A stretch of DNA of 43,958 nt from an uncultured Eubacterium sp. (GTDB lineage Bacteria > Bacillota > Clostridia > Lachnospirales > Lachnospiraceae), in contig CAMEVC010000020.1 of the NCBI GenBank assembly GCA_945939115.1, positions 1 to 43,958 of the forward strand, given 5' to 3'. The translations under genes and the position numbers were made by a program. The notes below the pieces were generated by a model. It searched no databases. It saw nothing but the letters and a program-made list of their open reading frames with translations, and was not told the DNA's origin. Shown piece by piece: positions 26,498 to 34,563 of the stretch. Position 1 is the first letter of the stretch, and each line of letters starts with the position of its first letter.

Positions 26498-26555
26498 AAA
26501 TGAGATATACTGATACTAAGCGATATTCGAGGTATCAGTATGTCTCATTTTTTTT
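26498..26555 (+). terminator. 19-bp terminator hairpin overlapping the next gene's start
   Basis: Positions 26498-26516 pair with 26532-26550 over 19 bp with one G-U pair, followed by a T8 run. This is a strong intrinsic terminator for the CapA-like gene. The downstream deacetylase ATG (26540) lies in its 3' arm and its GAGG ribosome site (26529-26532) at the loop edge. A TATACT at 26506-26511 in the 5' arm could act as a -10 box. Confidence 0.8.
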
Positions 26556-27511
26556 CTAAATACAGACGGATAATATATATCCTTCTTCTATTTATAATTC
26601 TCATTCTTTATATAGTCTTTACAATTTCCGGAAAGAGCAAAAGGGAGAATTCCAATAATCCTGTATCAGATACACAATCTGAAACGCAGTCAGAAGCCAA
26701 GACAGAAAACAGCCATAACAACCAGTCTGAAATACCATCTGAAAACAAAAGCAATAAAGGAAGCGTTCCCTATGACGCCTCAAAGCAGGGACAGGGCATT
26801 GGCGGTGGCGCAATAACCGGAAACTGCAGTGTTGGAAACCGCAAACTTCCTATATACTGCGTTGACCTAAGCAAGAAACATAAAGCGGATGATACAAAGA
26901 AATATGTTGCCATTTCATTTGATGCAGCCTGGGGAGATGAAGATACCATAAGAATTCTCGACATTCTTGACAAATATAATATTAAAACCACATTTTTTAT
27001 GACCGGCGGATGGGTTGAGAAATATCCTGATAAAGTACTTGAAATCTATAACCGTGGGCACGATTTAGGAAACCACAGCCAGAATCATAAGGAAATGAGC
27101 AAGTTATCGGTCAATGAACAGAGGGAGGAAATTATGTCGGTTGCCAATAAGATTAAAGAAATTACAGGCTACGACAGCTTTTTGTTCAGACCTCCTTACG
27201 GAGACTACAATTCTACCCTAATTGAAACCGTGTACGGATGCAACTTCTATCCTATCGAATGGGATGTTGACAGCCTTGACTGGAAGGATTACGGAGTTGA
27301 TAACATTATAAAAACGGTAACCAGACATAAAGATTTGAAGGATGGTTCTATTATCCTTATGCATAATGGCTCCAAATTCACTGCTGACGCCCTTGAATCG
27401 GTAATTAATGGTCTTATAGAGCAGGGTTACGATATTGTACCTGTCTCACAACTTATACATACCGACAATTTCTCAATGAACGGTATGGGAGTTCAACTTC
27501 TGGAGGAATAG
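26540..27511 (+). CDS. Membrane-anchored NodB polysaccharide deacetylase (PdaB-like)
   Basis: This 323-aa protein has an N-terminal membrane anchor (11-29) and a Ser/Glu/Asn-rich linker (35-75). The NodB domain covers residues 120-310. Motif 1 is AISFDAAWGDEDT (Asp128; Ala replaces the second Asp, as in the PdaB/YlxY subgroup). Motif 2 is GNHSQNH (His179, His183), motif 3 LFRPPYGDYN, motif 4 EWDVDSLDWK and motif 5 ILMHNG. The family removes N-acetyl groups from cell-wall glycans, and PdaB-like members are tied to spore cortex or envelope work. The start codon lies inside a terminator hairpin; no later Met precedes the domain. Confidence 0.87.
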   Translation: MSHFFSKYRRIIYILLLFIILILYIVFTISGKSKRENSNNPVSDTQSETQSEAKTENSHNNQSEIPSENKSNKGSVPYDASKQGQGIGGGAITGNCSVGNRKLPIYCVDLSKKHKADDTKKYVAISFDAAWGDEDTIRILDILDKYNIKTTFFMTGGWVEKYPDKVLEIYNRGHDLGNHSQNHKEMSKLSVNEQREEIMSVANKIKEITGYDSFLFRPPYGDYNSTLIETVYGCNFYPIEWDVDSLDWKDYGVDNIIKTVTRHKDLKDGSIILMHNGSKFTADALESVINGLIEQGYDIVPVSQLIHTDNFSMNGMGVQLLEE

Positions 27512-27582
27512 TTCTTGCATGGTTTCTCATGTCGGATTATAATTTGAATATCAAAATTTTTCACAAACAAATGAGGTGTACC

Positions 27583-28794
27583 ATGAATACTTTTAAAAAG
27601 ATATACTGCAGATGCTTTCAGACAGTGTTTAAAATTGCGCTTCCTTTTTTGCCATACAGGAAGCCTAAGATAATAGGACGTCTTGATGATATCCCGTCTG
27701 TTCTTGCAAAGAAAAAGAAATGCCATCCTATAATCATTACTGACCCCGGCATTGCAAGCCTCGGTCTGTTAAAAAAACTTACTGATATTCTGGATGACAG
27801 CCAAATAACATATTCAGTCTATGACAGAACTGTTGCCAATCCTACTACAGAAACTGTTGAGGATGCCTATACAATTTACAAGGATAATAATTGTGATTCC
27901 ATTATAGGCTTTGGCGGCGGTTCAAGCATGGACTGCGCCAAGGCTGTTGGTGTGAGAATTGCAAGACCGGGAACGCCCCTGTCAAAGCTTGGAGGCATAC
28001 TAAAAGTCCATGCAAAGCTTCCTCTTCTCTTTGCAATTCCAACTACCGCAGGAACAGGAAGCGAAACAACCCTTGCAGCTGTTATTGTTGATGCCGAAAC
28101 CCGTCACAAGTACGCCATCAATGATTTTCCGCTTATCCCTCGTTTTGCCGTACTTGATCCTCAGGTAACACTTACTCTCCCGGGATTCATAACCGCTACA
28201 ACAGGTATGGATGCCCTTACACATGCAGTTGAAGCATATATTGGTAACTCTACAACCCCTGGAACACGAAAAGATGCTCTTATGGCTACAGAGCTGATTT
28301 TTAATAATCTGGAAAAAGCATACCTTGACGGCTCAAATGTACAGGCGCGTAAAAACATGCTCAAAGCCGCATATTATGCCGGATGCGCTTTCACCAAATC
28401 ATATGTAGGTTATGTACATGCTGTCGCGCATTCCCTTGGCGGAGAATATAATGTTCCTCATGGACTTGCCAACGCCATACTTCTTCCATTTGTTCTGGAA
28501 AGCTACGGTGAAAGCATCCACAAGAAGCTTCATAATCTTGCCATAGCTGCTGGTGTAGCAGATGCAGACACCCCTGATAACGAGGCAGCAAAGGCATTTA
28601 TTGATGCAATCAAAGAAATGAAATCTAAATTTAATATAAAAGATATCGTGTCCGAAATTAGAGAAGAAGACATTCCAAAGATGGCAAAATATGCAGACAA
28701 CGAGGCCAATCCGCTCTATCCTGTACCTGTTCTTATGGATGCAAAAGCTTTGGAACAATTCTATTATATGCTTATGCCTGAAGGTGATAAGTAA
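27583..28794 (+). CDS. Iron-containing alcohol dehydrogenase
   Basis: This 403-aa group-III alcohol dehydrogenase reduces aldehydes with NAD(P)H. Motifs include the nucleotide-binding GFGGGSSMDCAKAVG, AIPTTAGTGSETT, and metal-ligand regions GMDALTHAVEAY, VHAVAHSLGGEYNVPHGLANAILLP. An N-terminal stretch of about 30 residues (FKKIYCRCFQTVFKIALPFLP) precedes the usual fold. The start at 27583 has GAGGTG upstream; an in-frame ATG at 27529 lacks a ribosome site. An aldehyde dehydrogenase gene follows 63 nt later, so the pair could handle the two oxidation states of one substrate. Confidence 0.9.
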   Translation: MNTFKKIYCRCFQTVFKIALPFLPYRKPKIIGRLDDIPSVLAKKKKCHPIIITDPGIASLGLLKKLTDILDDSQITYSVYDRTVANPTTETVEDAYTIYKDNNCDSIIGFGGGSSMDCAKAVGVRIARPGTPLSKLGGILKVHAKLPLLFAIPTTAGTGSETTLAAVIVDAETRHKYAINDFPLIPRFAVLDPQVTLTLPGFITATTGMDALTHAVEAYIGNSTTPGTRKDALMATELIFNNLEKAYLDGSNVQARKNMLKAAYYAGCAFTKSYVGYVHAVAHSLGGEYNVPHGLANAILLPFVLESYGESIHKKLHNLAIAAGVADADTPDNEAAKAFIDAIKEMKSKFNIKDIVSEIREEDIPKMAKYADNEANPLYPVPVLMDAKALEQFYYMLMPEGDK

Positions 28795-28857
28795 TAATCA
28801 CGCTGAAACATACATTTTATACTACAACATACAATATAAAAGGAGATTTTCAATTTA

Positions 28858-30237
28858 ATGGAAGCTACAGAGATTAAAAATATAGTGAATTCCCAGAGAC
28901 ACTTCTTTCTTATAGGGAAAACACTGGATATACATGTCCGCATCGAAGCATTAAAAAAGCTTCGCAATGCCATATTAAAGCATGAAAATGATATATATGA
29001 AGCACTTGAGAAGGATCTTGGAAAAAGCCGGTTTGAAAGCTATATGTGTGAAGTTGGCCTTACCTTAAGCGAAATTACATATATGCTGAAGCACACCGCC
29101 TCTTTTTCCCGTGAGAAAAATGTACACACCCCTCTTGCACAGTTTCACTCAAGAAGCTTCAAAAAGCCATCTCCAAGAGGTGTAGTCCTTATTATGAGTC
29201 CATGGAATTATCCATTCCTTCTTACCATGGAACCTCTGGTAGATGCTCTTGCCGCTGGAAATACGGCTGTTATCAAGCCAAGCGCTTACTCTCCTAATGT
29301 AAGTGATGTAATGTGCGATATAATTAACGAGACATTTGACTCAACATATGTGACCCTGATTACAGGAGGCAGGCAGGAAAACAACTGCCTTCTCAATGAA
29401 CATTTTGATTATATATTCTTTACAGGAAGTCAGGCTGTCGGCAAAGAAGTTATGAGCAGAGCTTCTTCATTCCTCACGCCTGTAACTCTTGAGCTTGGCG
29501 GAAAAAGCCCTTGTATCGTGACAGAATCTGCCAACTTAAAACTTGCAGCCAGAAGAATTGTATTTGGAAAATATTTAAACTGTGGACAGACCTGTGTCGC
29601 ACCTGATTATATATATGTTCAGGAATCTGTGAAAGATGTTCTGGTAAAAGAGCTTATAAATGAAACAAAACGCCAGTACACCGAAGCACCTCTTGACAAT
29701 CCGGATTACGGCAAAATAATCAACGAGAAGCATTTTAACAGAATTCTCGGGCTGATAGACTCTTCCAAAGTTGTTCTTGGAGGGGGTTCTGATTCAGATT
29801 CTCTTCGCATTGAACCTACAATTATGGATAATGTTACATTCTCTGATGCAGTTATGCAGGAAGAAATCTTTGGCCCGGTAATGCCGATACTTACTTTTAA
29901 AACTCTTGATGAGGCCATAAACACAGTTAATTCATATATGCATCCTCTTGCGCTGTATATATTTACCCAGAATAAGAAGGAAGCCAGAAAAGTAACTTCC
30001 ATGTGTAATTATGGCGGTGGATGTATCAACGATACGATTATTCACCTTGCCACTTCCGAAATGGGCTTTGGGGGCTTCGGTGAGAGCGGTATGGGTTCAT
30101 ATCACGGAAAAGCAGGATTTGATACTTTCTCTCATTATAAGAGCATTGTAGATAAAAAATGCTGGATTGATCTTCCTATGCGGTATCAGAAATACAAGGC
30201 TTTTAATGACAAGCTTATTCATATGTTTTTAAAATAA
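28858..30237 (+). CDS. Aldehyde dehydrogenase (class 3-like)
   Basis: This 459-aa NAD(P)-dependent aldehyde dehydrogenase lacks the C-terminal extension of classical members, as in the class-3/YwdH group. It shows the cofactor segment SPWNYPFLLTMEPLVDALAAGN, FFTGSQAVGKEVM, general-base Glu in LELGGKSP and nucleophile Cys in LNCGQTCVAPDY. It ends FGESGMGSYHGKAGFDTFSH plus a basic tail. AGGAG lies about 13 nt before the ATG, a rather long spacing. It is grouped with the iron alcohol dehydrogenase upstream. Confidence 0.92.
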   Translation: MEATEIKNIVNSQRHFFLIGKTLDIHVRIEALKKLRNAILKHENDIYEALEKDLGKSRFESYMCEVGLTLSEITYMLKHTASFSREKNVHTPLAQFHSRSFKKPSPRGVVLIMSPWNYPFLLTMEPLVDALAAGNTAVIKPSAYSPNVSDVMCDIINETFDSTYVTLITGGRQENNCLLNEHFDYIFFTGSQAVGKEVMSRASSFLTPVTLELGGKSPCIVTESANLKLAARRIVFGKYLNCGQTCVAPDYIYVQESVKDVLVKELINETKRQYTEAPLDNPDYGKIINEKHFNRILGLIDSSKVVLGGGSDSDSLRIEPTIMDNVTFSDAVMQEEIFGPVMPILTFKTLDEAINTVNSYMHPLALYIFTQNKKEARKVTSMCNYGGGCINDTIIHLATSEMGFGGFGESGMGSYHGKAGFDTFSHYKSIVDKKCWIDLPMRYQKYKAFNDKLIHMFLK

Positions 30238-30252
30238 TACAAATAATAAAAG

Positions 30253-30295
30253 GCACGGTAATTCACTTCACACTAGAATGGATTGCCGTGCATTT
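30253..30295. terminator. Bidirectional terminator
   Basis: GCACGG (30253-30258) pairs with CCGTGC (30286-30291), followed by ATTTT. It sits between the converging aldehyde dehydrogenase and aldose epimerase genes. Confidence 0.65.
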
Positions 30296-30304
30296 TAACA
30301 TCTG

Positions 30305-31174
30305 CTATTTAAATATTATCTTAAAGCTCTTTTCAAACTTTTCCCCCGGATTGAGGTGGTTGCTGTACTCTCTGTCTGCCAGCTCCCCTATGAAATCTTC
30401 TGCATCTGTTCTACCATACCACGGCTCAATACAAACAAAAGGAACATTCCTGCCCTTGCACGACCACAGACCAAATACAGGTGCTTCAAACTGTACTGTA
30501 ACGAATTCCCTATCACCCTTAATAAGCGACACTTCACTTGCCTGTCCGCCCTCTATAATAAGAGCATCTTTTTCAAATGAATCTGCTTGAATACTATACT
30601 CGCAGTCTACAAGCGGAAGTTCGTATTCTTTTCTTTCCAACAGACCATCCTCTGATAACAGCCGGTATCTTATTGTATCTGAATTGAAGCGTATCTTACA
30701 GCCAGACATACTCCTGTCATGCTGTGGTGTTATAAATGCAGGATGTCCGCCTATACTGAAATGAATAGTCTTATTATCCGTATTAATCACTCGATATGTT
30801 TCTGTGATTTCATTACCAGAAAGAGCATATTCAAGCTCAAGGACAAAATTAAATGGATATTTAACTTTCGTTTCATTGTTGTCTGTAAGTCTCATCGTCA
30901 GCCTTTCTGCTGATGTTTCAACAATTTCAAACTCCATATCCCTAGCGAAGCCATGCTGGCTCATCTCATATGTACTTCCATTATAAATACATTTGTTATC
31001 CTTATACTTTCCTATAAGAGGAAACAATACCGGAGCAACTCTCTTCCACCCGTCAGGATTAGCATCCCACATCCTGTGTGTTCCATCTTCCTTACAGTAC
31101 ACATCTGTAATTTCACACCCCTTTGATGCCACAGAAACTTTTAAAATATCATTCTCCAATGTAAATACTGCCAT
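30305..31174 (-). CDS. Aldose 1-epimerase family protein (LacX-like)
   Basis: This 289-aa galactose-mutarotase-fold protein has His74 (SQHGFARD), His144 (IGGHPAFITP) and a Glu in VCIEPWYGRTD, the expected catalytic set for interconverting alpha and beta sugar anomers. The start at 31174 is chosen because AGGAGC lies just upstream. A longer in-frame reading would run through the tRNA-Leu gene and is an artefact. It has no signal peptide and lies downstream of a tRNA-Leu terminator. Its sugar is unknown. Confidence 0.87.
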   Translation of the reverse strand: MAVFTLENDILKVSVASKGCEITDVYCKEDGTHRMWDANPDGWKRVAPVLFPLIGKYKDNKCIYNGSTYEMSQHGFARDMEFEIVETSAERLTMRLTDNNETKVKYPFNFVLELEYALSGNEITETYRVINTDNKTIHFSIGGHPAFITPQHDRSMSGCKIRFNSDTIRYRLLSEDGLLERKEYELPLVDCEYSIQADSFEKDALIIEGGQASEVSLIKGDREFVTVQFEAPVFGLWSCKGRNVPFVCIEPWYGRTDAEDFIGELADREYSNHLNPGEKFEKSFKIIFK

Positions 31175-31201
31175 ATTAGCTCCTTTCACAATTATAGTCA
31201 G

Positions 31202-31228
31202 AAAAAGGACGAATCCAACGATTCGTCC
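31202..31228 (-). terminator. Terminator of tRNA-Leu
   Basis: GGACGAATC (31207-31215) pairs perfectly with GATTCGTCC (31220-31228) with a 4-nt loop. On the minus strand it ends in five T, directly after tRNA-Leu. Confidence 0.85.
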
Positions 31229-31236
31229 CTCAATAG

Positions 31237-31318
31237 TGCGGATAACAGGAGTTGAACCTGCACGTCTGTTGACACTAGAACCTAAATCTAGCGCGTCTGC
31301 CAATTCCGCCATATCCGC
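31237..31318 (-). tRNA. tRNA-Leu (anticodon UAG)
   Basis: This 82-nt class-II tRNA has acceptor GCGGATA, anticodon stem CTAGA/TCTAG with loop TTTAGGT (anticodon TAG), and a long variable arm. The discriminator is A and CCA is not encoded. Confidence 0.96.
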
Positions 31319-31386
31319 GAACATGTGATATCTTACCATATATAAAAAAATGCGTCAAGGCGCATGATGTCTTAATTACAACCGGT

Positions 31387-32622
31387 CTATGTGAAATACT
31401 CTTCGATAACCACAGCTCTCTCCTTCCAGCTATGCTTTCCGTGACATAATTTATATCCGGCGTCGGCAATAAACTGCAGCTCATCCATGTCAGCAAGAAG
31501 TCTCTTTATCCTGTCCGTTGAAGCTGATATTACATCCATATCAAATCCCGCTTTCTCATATTCCCTTAATTCTTCCAGCGAATAAAACAAAATGTTCTCA
31601 CCATCACAGAAATTCTTTGTAAAATAATCAGATGAATCCGTAAGAGCAACTCCTCCGTTGAGCATTGTATTAAATACTCTGTCATGTGCTCCTCTCTTAA
31701 ACCATGGCATTACATTCAGAGAAATCTTTGCCTGACTTATCATATCAAGACATTTCCTTGAATCGACTCCACCATGCCTTATAATATTCTCCGGATGCCG
31801 GCAGTTAATATAGTCATAACCCTCGCCATAGGCATTTACCTTAAATCCGGAATCAGCTAAAGCCCTTATTGCCAACTCTCTGTAATGAAACCGCACAGCA
31901 AGGTCTACATACATCATCGTTGGCATACACGAAACCTGCTGTTCATCTGTAATGTCAGGAAACTCTCTTCTCAATGCCTGTTCTGCTGCAGTGTCAATGG
32001 AAATCGAAGGATTATCAATCAAATATTCCAGAATTTCCTCGTAGAAATCTATATACTCCGGCTCCATATTATCCAGATGTTTTCTTAAAATCTTCTTTGG
32101 AGTATAATTCCCCGTAAATATAATATCTATAGGTCTCTCTGACATAGGCAGATATTTTCTGTCAGGAAGAACACACCCCTCCAGATTCAGCTCTGTACCT
32201 GCCGTCAGGAGATATTCCGTATGTACTTCCTTAAAAAACCGCCTCATATATTCCACATGCAGCTCATCAATATCAAGCTGTATATACCTTTGGGGACGTC
32301 TTGTTATATAGCGGTTATAATACAATGGATGGTCTACTACCATATTTACTACATTTACACCTGCATAATCCCAGAAATTCCATCCCTCATCTGAATATAA
32401 TCCTGTCTCTCCGGCAAGCCCTTCAAAGTTAAATGTAAACATATAGAACTCATCCTGCCTGTTATCCCTGTACCAATTCATAAGCTTCTCTGAGCTGTCC
32501 TGCTGCATTAATAAATTATACCAAAAGACGGAGTATCCCATCTTTTCCCACACAGAAGCCATCTGCTCTGTAAAGAATTCCAATGTTTCTACTCCGCCTT
32601 TAAATAAAATAAGTCTCTTCAC
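31387..32622 (-). CDS. CgeB-like glycosyltransferase-fold protein
   Basis: This 411-aa protein resembles the DUF3880/CgeB group: an N-terminal Rossmann-like half and a C-terminal glycosyltransferase-like half (VNAYGEGYDY, HGGVDSRKCLDMISQAKISLNV, GAHDRVFNTMLNGGVALTDSSD in outline). The C-terminal pattern matches sugar-nucleotide-binding GT-B enzymes; CgeB itself acts in spore-coat glycosylation. It starts with GTG; the GGAG ribosome site lies in the last codon of the upstream Mrp gene, two bases away, so translation is coupled. Donor and acceptor are unknown. Confidence 0.75.
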   Translation of the reverse strand: MKRLILFKGGVETLEFFTEQMASVWEKMGYSVFWYNLLMQQDSSEKLMNWYRDNRQDEFYMFTFNFEGLAGETGLYSDEGWNFWDYAGVNVVNMVVDHPLYYNRYITRRPQRYIQLDIDELHVEYMRRFFKEVHTEYLLTAGTELNLEGCVLPDRKYLPMSERPIDIIFTGNYTPKKILRKHLDNMEPEYIDFYEEILEYLIDNPSISIDTAAEQALRREFPDITDEQQVSCMPTMMYVDLAVRFHYRELAIRALADSGFKVNAYGEGYDYINCRHPENIIRHGGVDSRKCLDMISQAKISLNVMPWFKRGAHDRVFNTMLNGGVALTDSSDYFTKNFCDGENILFYSLEELREYEKAGFDMDVISASTDRIKRLLADMDELQFIADAGYKLCHGKHSWKERAVVIEEYFT

Positions 32623-32624
32623 TA

Positions 32625-33449
32625 TTACTCCATAATAGAATTAAAAATCTCATCCAAGGCTGATACATCAATGTCTTCAGCCTTGCCCATATCTACAAGT
32701 TCTGCAATCTCAGAATCCATAGGAAGCTTTGCCACATGACTGATATTATTCTCTGCTGCCACTTCATCAATTCTGCTCTTTCCATAAATGTAATGAATAC
32801 TGCCACAATCCGGACATTTGAAGAAAGACATATTCTCCACAATTCCAAGAACCGGAATATCCATAAGCTTTGCCATATTAATTGCCTTCTCAACAATCAT
32901 TGAAACCAAATCCTGTGGAGAAGTAACAATTACTATTCCATCAACCGGGAGTGACTGGAACACTGTGAGAGGAACATCTCCTGTTCCCGGCGGACAGTCA
33001 ATAAACATACAGTCCACATCGTCCCATGCAACATCCTCCCAGAACTGTTTGACAACTCCTGCAATAACAGGTCCTCTCCAGATAACCGGGTCAGTCTCCT
33101 TATCCATAAGAAGATTCACAGACATCACCCTGATTCCATCCCTCGTAACTTCAGGATATATTACGGTTCCTGCTTCATTACATGTCGCCCTTTCCTTAAG
33201 CCCAAAAGACTTAGGAATTGATGGCCCTGTTATATCGGCATCAAGTATAGCTGTCTTCTTGCCCTCTTTAGCTGCTTTAACAGCAAGCATTGAAGTAACA
33301 AGAGATTTACCAACGCCTCCCTTTCCACTGACAACAGCAATAATCTTCTTTACCTTGTCATTATTAGCATTTCTGACAATCTGAGGAGCCTTTCTTGACT
33401 CGCAGTCAGATCCGCAGCTTGAACAGCTGCCTGAACAACTCTCACTCAT
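32625..33449 (-). CDS. Mrp/NBP35-type P-loop Fe-S carrier ATPase
   Basis: This 274-aa member of the Mrp/ApbC/NBP35 family helps assemble or carry Fe-S clusters. The N-terminus has a Cys-rich segment (CSGSCSSCGSDC). The deviant Walker A is VSGKGGVGKS, followed by ILDADITGPSIPKSFG and FIDCPPGTGD. A C-terminal CPDCG pair matches the cluster-bridging CxxC. GGAGG precedes the ATG. It is tightly coupled to the CgeB-like gene, with no obvious functional reason. Confidence 0.92.
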   Translation of the reverse strand: MSESCSGSCSSCGSDCESRKAPQIVRNANNDKVKKIIAVVSGKGGVGKSLVTSMLAVKAAKEGKKTAILDADITGPSIPKSFGLKERATCNEAGTVIYPEVTRDGIRVMSVNLLMDKETDPVIWRGPVIAGVVKQFWEDVAWDDVDCMFIDCPPGTGDVPLTVFQSLPVDGIVIVTSPQDLVSMIVEKAINMAKLMDIPVLGIVENMSFFKCPDCGSIHYIYGKSRIDEVAAENNISHVAKLPMDSEIAELVDMGKAEDIDVSALDEIFNSIME

Positions 33450-33469
33450 AAATTCCTCCTAGCAACTAC

Positions 33470-33672
33470 CTACTCCCAATATATTATATTTTGCTTATGT
33501 TCAGCAACGGGAATAGGCTTTAAAAAATAATATCTCTGTAACATATTATACCCATCTCTGAAAGCATCAACAACTGTTTTTCAGTTTTAACGCCTTCTGT
33601 CACAACCTCCATTTTCAAGAGCCTTCTCCGACTCGCATTATACCTCTTAATCCATGGATTTGCAAACTTCAT
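33470..33672 (-). pseudogene. Frameshifted C-terminal remnant of an EAL-domain phosphodiesterase
   Basis: The frame beginning at 33672 reads LLKMEVVTEGVKTEKQLLML, which matches the late EAL-domain segment (typically MEVVAEGVET). About 40 codons in, near 33548, a one-base shift is needed. After it the frame reads GYNMLQRYYFLKPIPV, the EAL C-terminal (QGYYFSKPMP-like) motif, and ends at a stop at 33472-33470. Nothing upstream encodes the EAL signature or the GGDEF part. It is therefore a decayed fragment of a c-di-GMP phosphodiesterase gene, lying just outside the phage attachment site. Whether the loss is linked to phage integration is unknown. Confidence 0.8.
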
Positions 33673-33746
33673 TTATTGAACATCTCAGTTCATGTAGTCA
33701 ATTAGTCTTGATAATAATTATGAGCATTCAGCTTATATATGTAAAA

Positions 33747-33782
33747 ACACACCAGCCAAGCCATGTCGCCTGACCAGTGTGT
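33747..33782 (-). terminator. Original host terminator of tRNA-Lys (now separated)
   Basis: ACACAC (33747-33752) pairs with GTGTGT (33777-33782), with T-run on the minus strand. It lies just downstream of the truncated tRNA-Lys 3' half and would have ended the tRNA operon before phage insertion. Confidence 0.45.
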
Positions 33783-33787
33783 CTACC

Positions 33788-33835
33788 TTTAATGAGCCCA
33801 CCGGGGTTCGAACCCGGGACACCTAGATTAAAAGT
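33788..33835. repeat. Left attachment repeat (tRNA-Lys 3' half copy)
   Basis: This 48-bp stretch is identical to 43566-43613. It runs from 5 nt beyond the tRNA 3' end to the anticodon loop. It is a truncated tRNA-Lys copy, originally the host's own 3' half, displaced by integration. Confidence 0.95.
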
Positions 33836-33848
33836 ATTTTTTCCTTAT

Positions 33849-33877
33849 TTGATTTTATTATATCTGTATGTTAATAT
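33849..33877 (+). promoter_or_regulatory. Promoter of the holin-like toxin
   Basis: TTGATT (33849-33854), 17-nt spacer, TAATAT (33872-33877). The transcript should begin near 33884 and include GGCGGTTA (33905-33912), which is perfectly complementary to TAACCGCC (34036-34043) at its own 3' end. Confidence 0.7.
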
Positions 33878-33945
33878 CTTTCTGGAGTGTTACCCAAAAC
33901 GGTAGGCGGTTAGTCTTTCATCTTCTCAGAAGGGAGGTGATTGAC

Positions 33946-34038
33946 ATGGTTACATATTCTGATTTAATACAGTTTGTATTAATGATTGTTTCAATCATTA
34001 TGCTTGTTGTTACAGTATATAATAAACCAAAAAAATAA
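33946..34038 (+). CDS. Holin-like small toxin, type I toxin-antitoxin module
   Basis: This encodes a 30-aa peptide beginning MVTYSDLIQFVLMIVSIIML: a polar start, one membrane helix (about 7-25) and a basic tail (NKPKK). The form matches the putative holin-like toxins related to TxpA/BsrG, which depolarise or disturb the membrane when overproduced. GGGAGGTG lies 6 nt before the ATG. It has its own promoter and a symmetric terminator, and an antisense transcript is predicted from the other side. It sits between attL and the phage repressor, so it is carried by the phage. Confidence 0.82.
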   Translation: MVTYSDLIQFVLMIVSIIMLVVTVYNKPKK

Positions 34039-34120
34039 CCGCCCCAGTCCGGAAAACTAAGCGGTTATTTTTTAACACTTATTGTAAGGACTAACCGTCT
34101 ATCGGTAGCACTCTTTTTAC
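34028..34120 (-). ncRNA. Predicted antisense RNA to the toxin mRNA
   Basis: A near-perfect leftward promoter, TTGACA (34155-34150), 17-nt spacer and TAATAT (34132-34127), would start an RNA near 34120. It would end at the symmetric hairpin (34069-34061 with 34042-34034) followed by T7. The roughly 90-nt product overlaps the toxin mRNA 3' end by about 45 nt, as RatA does with txpA. No reading frame was noted in it. Confidence 0.7.
34034..34073. terminator. Symmetric terminator shared by toxin and antisense RNA
   Basis: AATAACCGC (34034-34042) pairs with GCGGTTATT (34061-34069), with T-runs on both strands. The toxin stop codon is in the 5' arm. Confidence 0.85.
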
Positions 34121-34168
34121 ATTTGTATATTAACATTACTATGCTGCATTGTCAAATTTTATGTTTTT

Positions 34169-34495
34169 CTATCCAATCCTTGATGTATATAATTCTTCCT
34201 GGTCTTTTTGTTCCTCATCTTTTATATCTAATAATTTTCTAACTGCAGCTTGTGTTCCTGGATCAGCTGCATCATATGCTTCTTGTATTTTGTGATGTTT
34301 TTCTTCTCCTCTTATTAAATAGTCTGTTGATACACCTAAATATAGTGATATTTTATCTATTATATCTATTTTAGGTGTTGTACCTTTTTTATAATTTCCT
34401 ATTGTATTTGTGCTTATCTCTAGGTCTTTACACATTTTGTATACTGTCTTTTTTTTTGATTTTAGTGTTGTTTCTAGTCTTTCATAAAAATTCAT
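34169..34495 (-). CDS. XRE/CI-type phage repressor
   Basis: This 108-aa protein has an N-terminal Cro/CI helix-turn-helix domain (about 1-62). The recognition part reads TVYKMCKDLEISTNTIGNYK, and SLYLGVSTDYLIRGEE closes the domain. The C-terminus is short and charged, without a LexA-type peptidase, so release from repression cannot rely on RecA-driven self-cleavage. AAAGGA lies 5 nt before the ATG. It is divergent from the phage early genes, with two operator-like palindromes between, the standard lysogeny switch layout. Confidence 0.9.
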   Translation of the reverse strand: MNFYERLETTLKSKKKTVYKMCKDLEISTNTIGNYKKGTTPKIDIIDKISLYLGVSTDYLIRGEEKHHKIQEAYDAADPGTQAAVRKLLDIKDEEQKDQEELYTSRIG

Positions 34496-34511
34496 TTCGA
34501 TCCTTTCTTAA

Positions 34512-34563
34512 TATACCTAAAAATAGTTGTATTTTCTCTTGACTATACCTATATTTAGGTATA
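34512..34563. promoter_or_regulatory. Two phage operators
   Basis: O1 at 34544-34563 is a perfect palindrome, TATACCTA-TATT-TAGGTATA. O2 at 34512-34531 has one exact half (TATACCTA) and one degenerate half (TAGTTGTA). They are 32 bp apart centre to centre. O1 fills the spacer of the rightward promoter; O2 lies near the repressor gene start. Binding by the adjacent XRE repressor is inferred. Confidence 0.8.

Noticed and set aside
31175-31339. N-terminal extension of the aldose epimerase reading through to 31339
   Set aside because: It runs through tRNA-Leu and its terminator; the peptide (MAELADALDLGSS type) is the well-known translation of a tRNA-Leu gene. AGGAGC before 31174 sets the real start.
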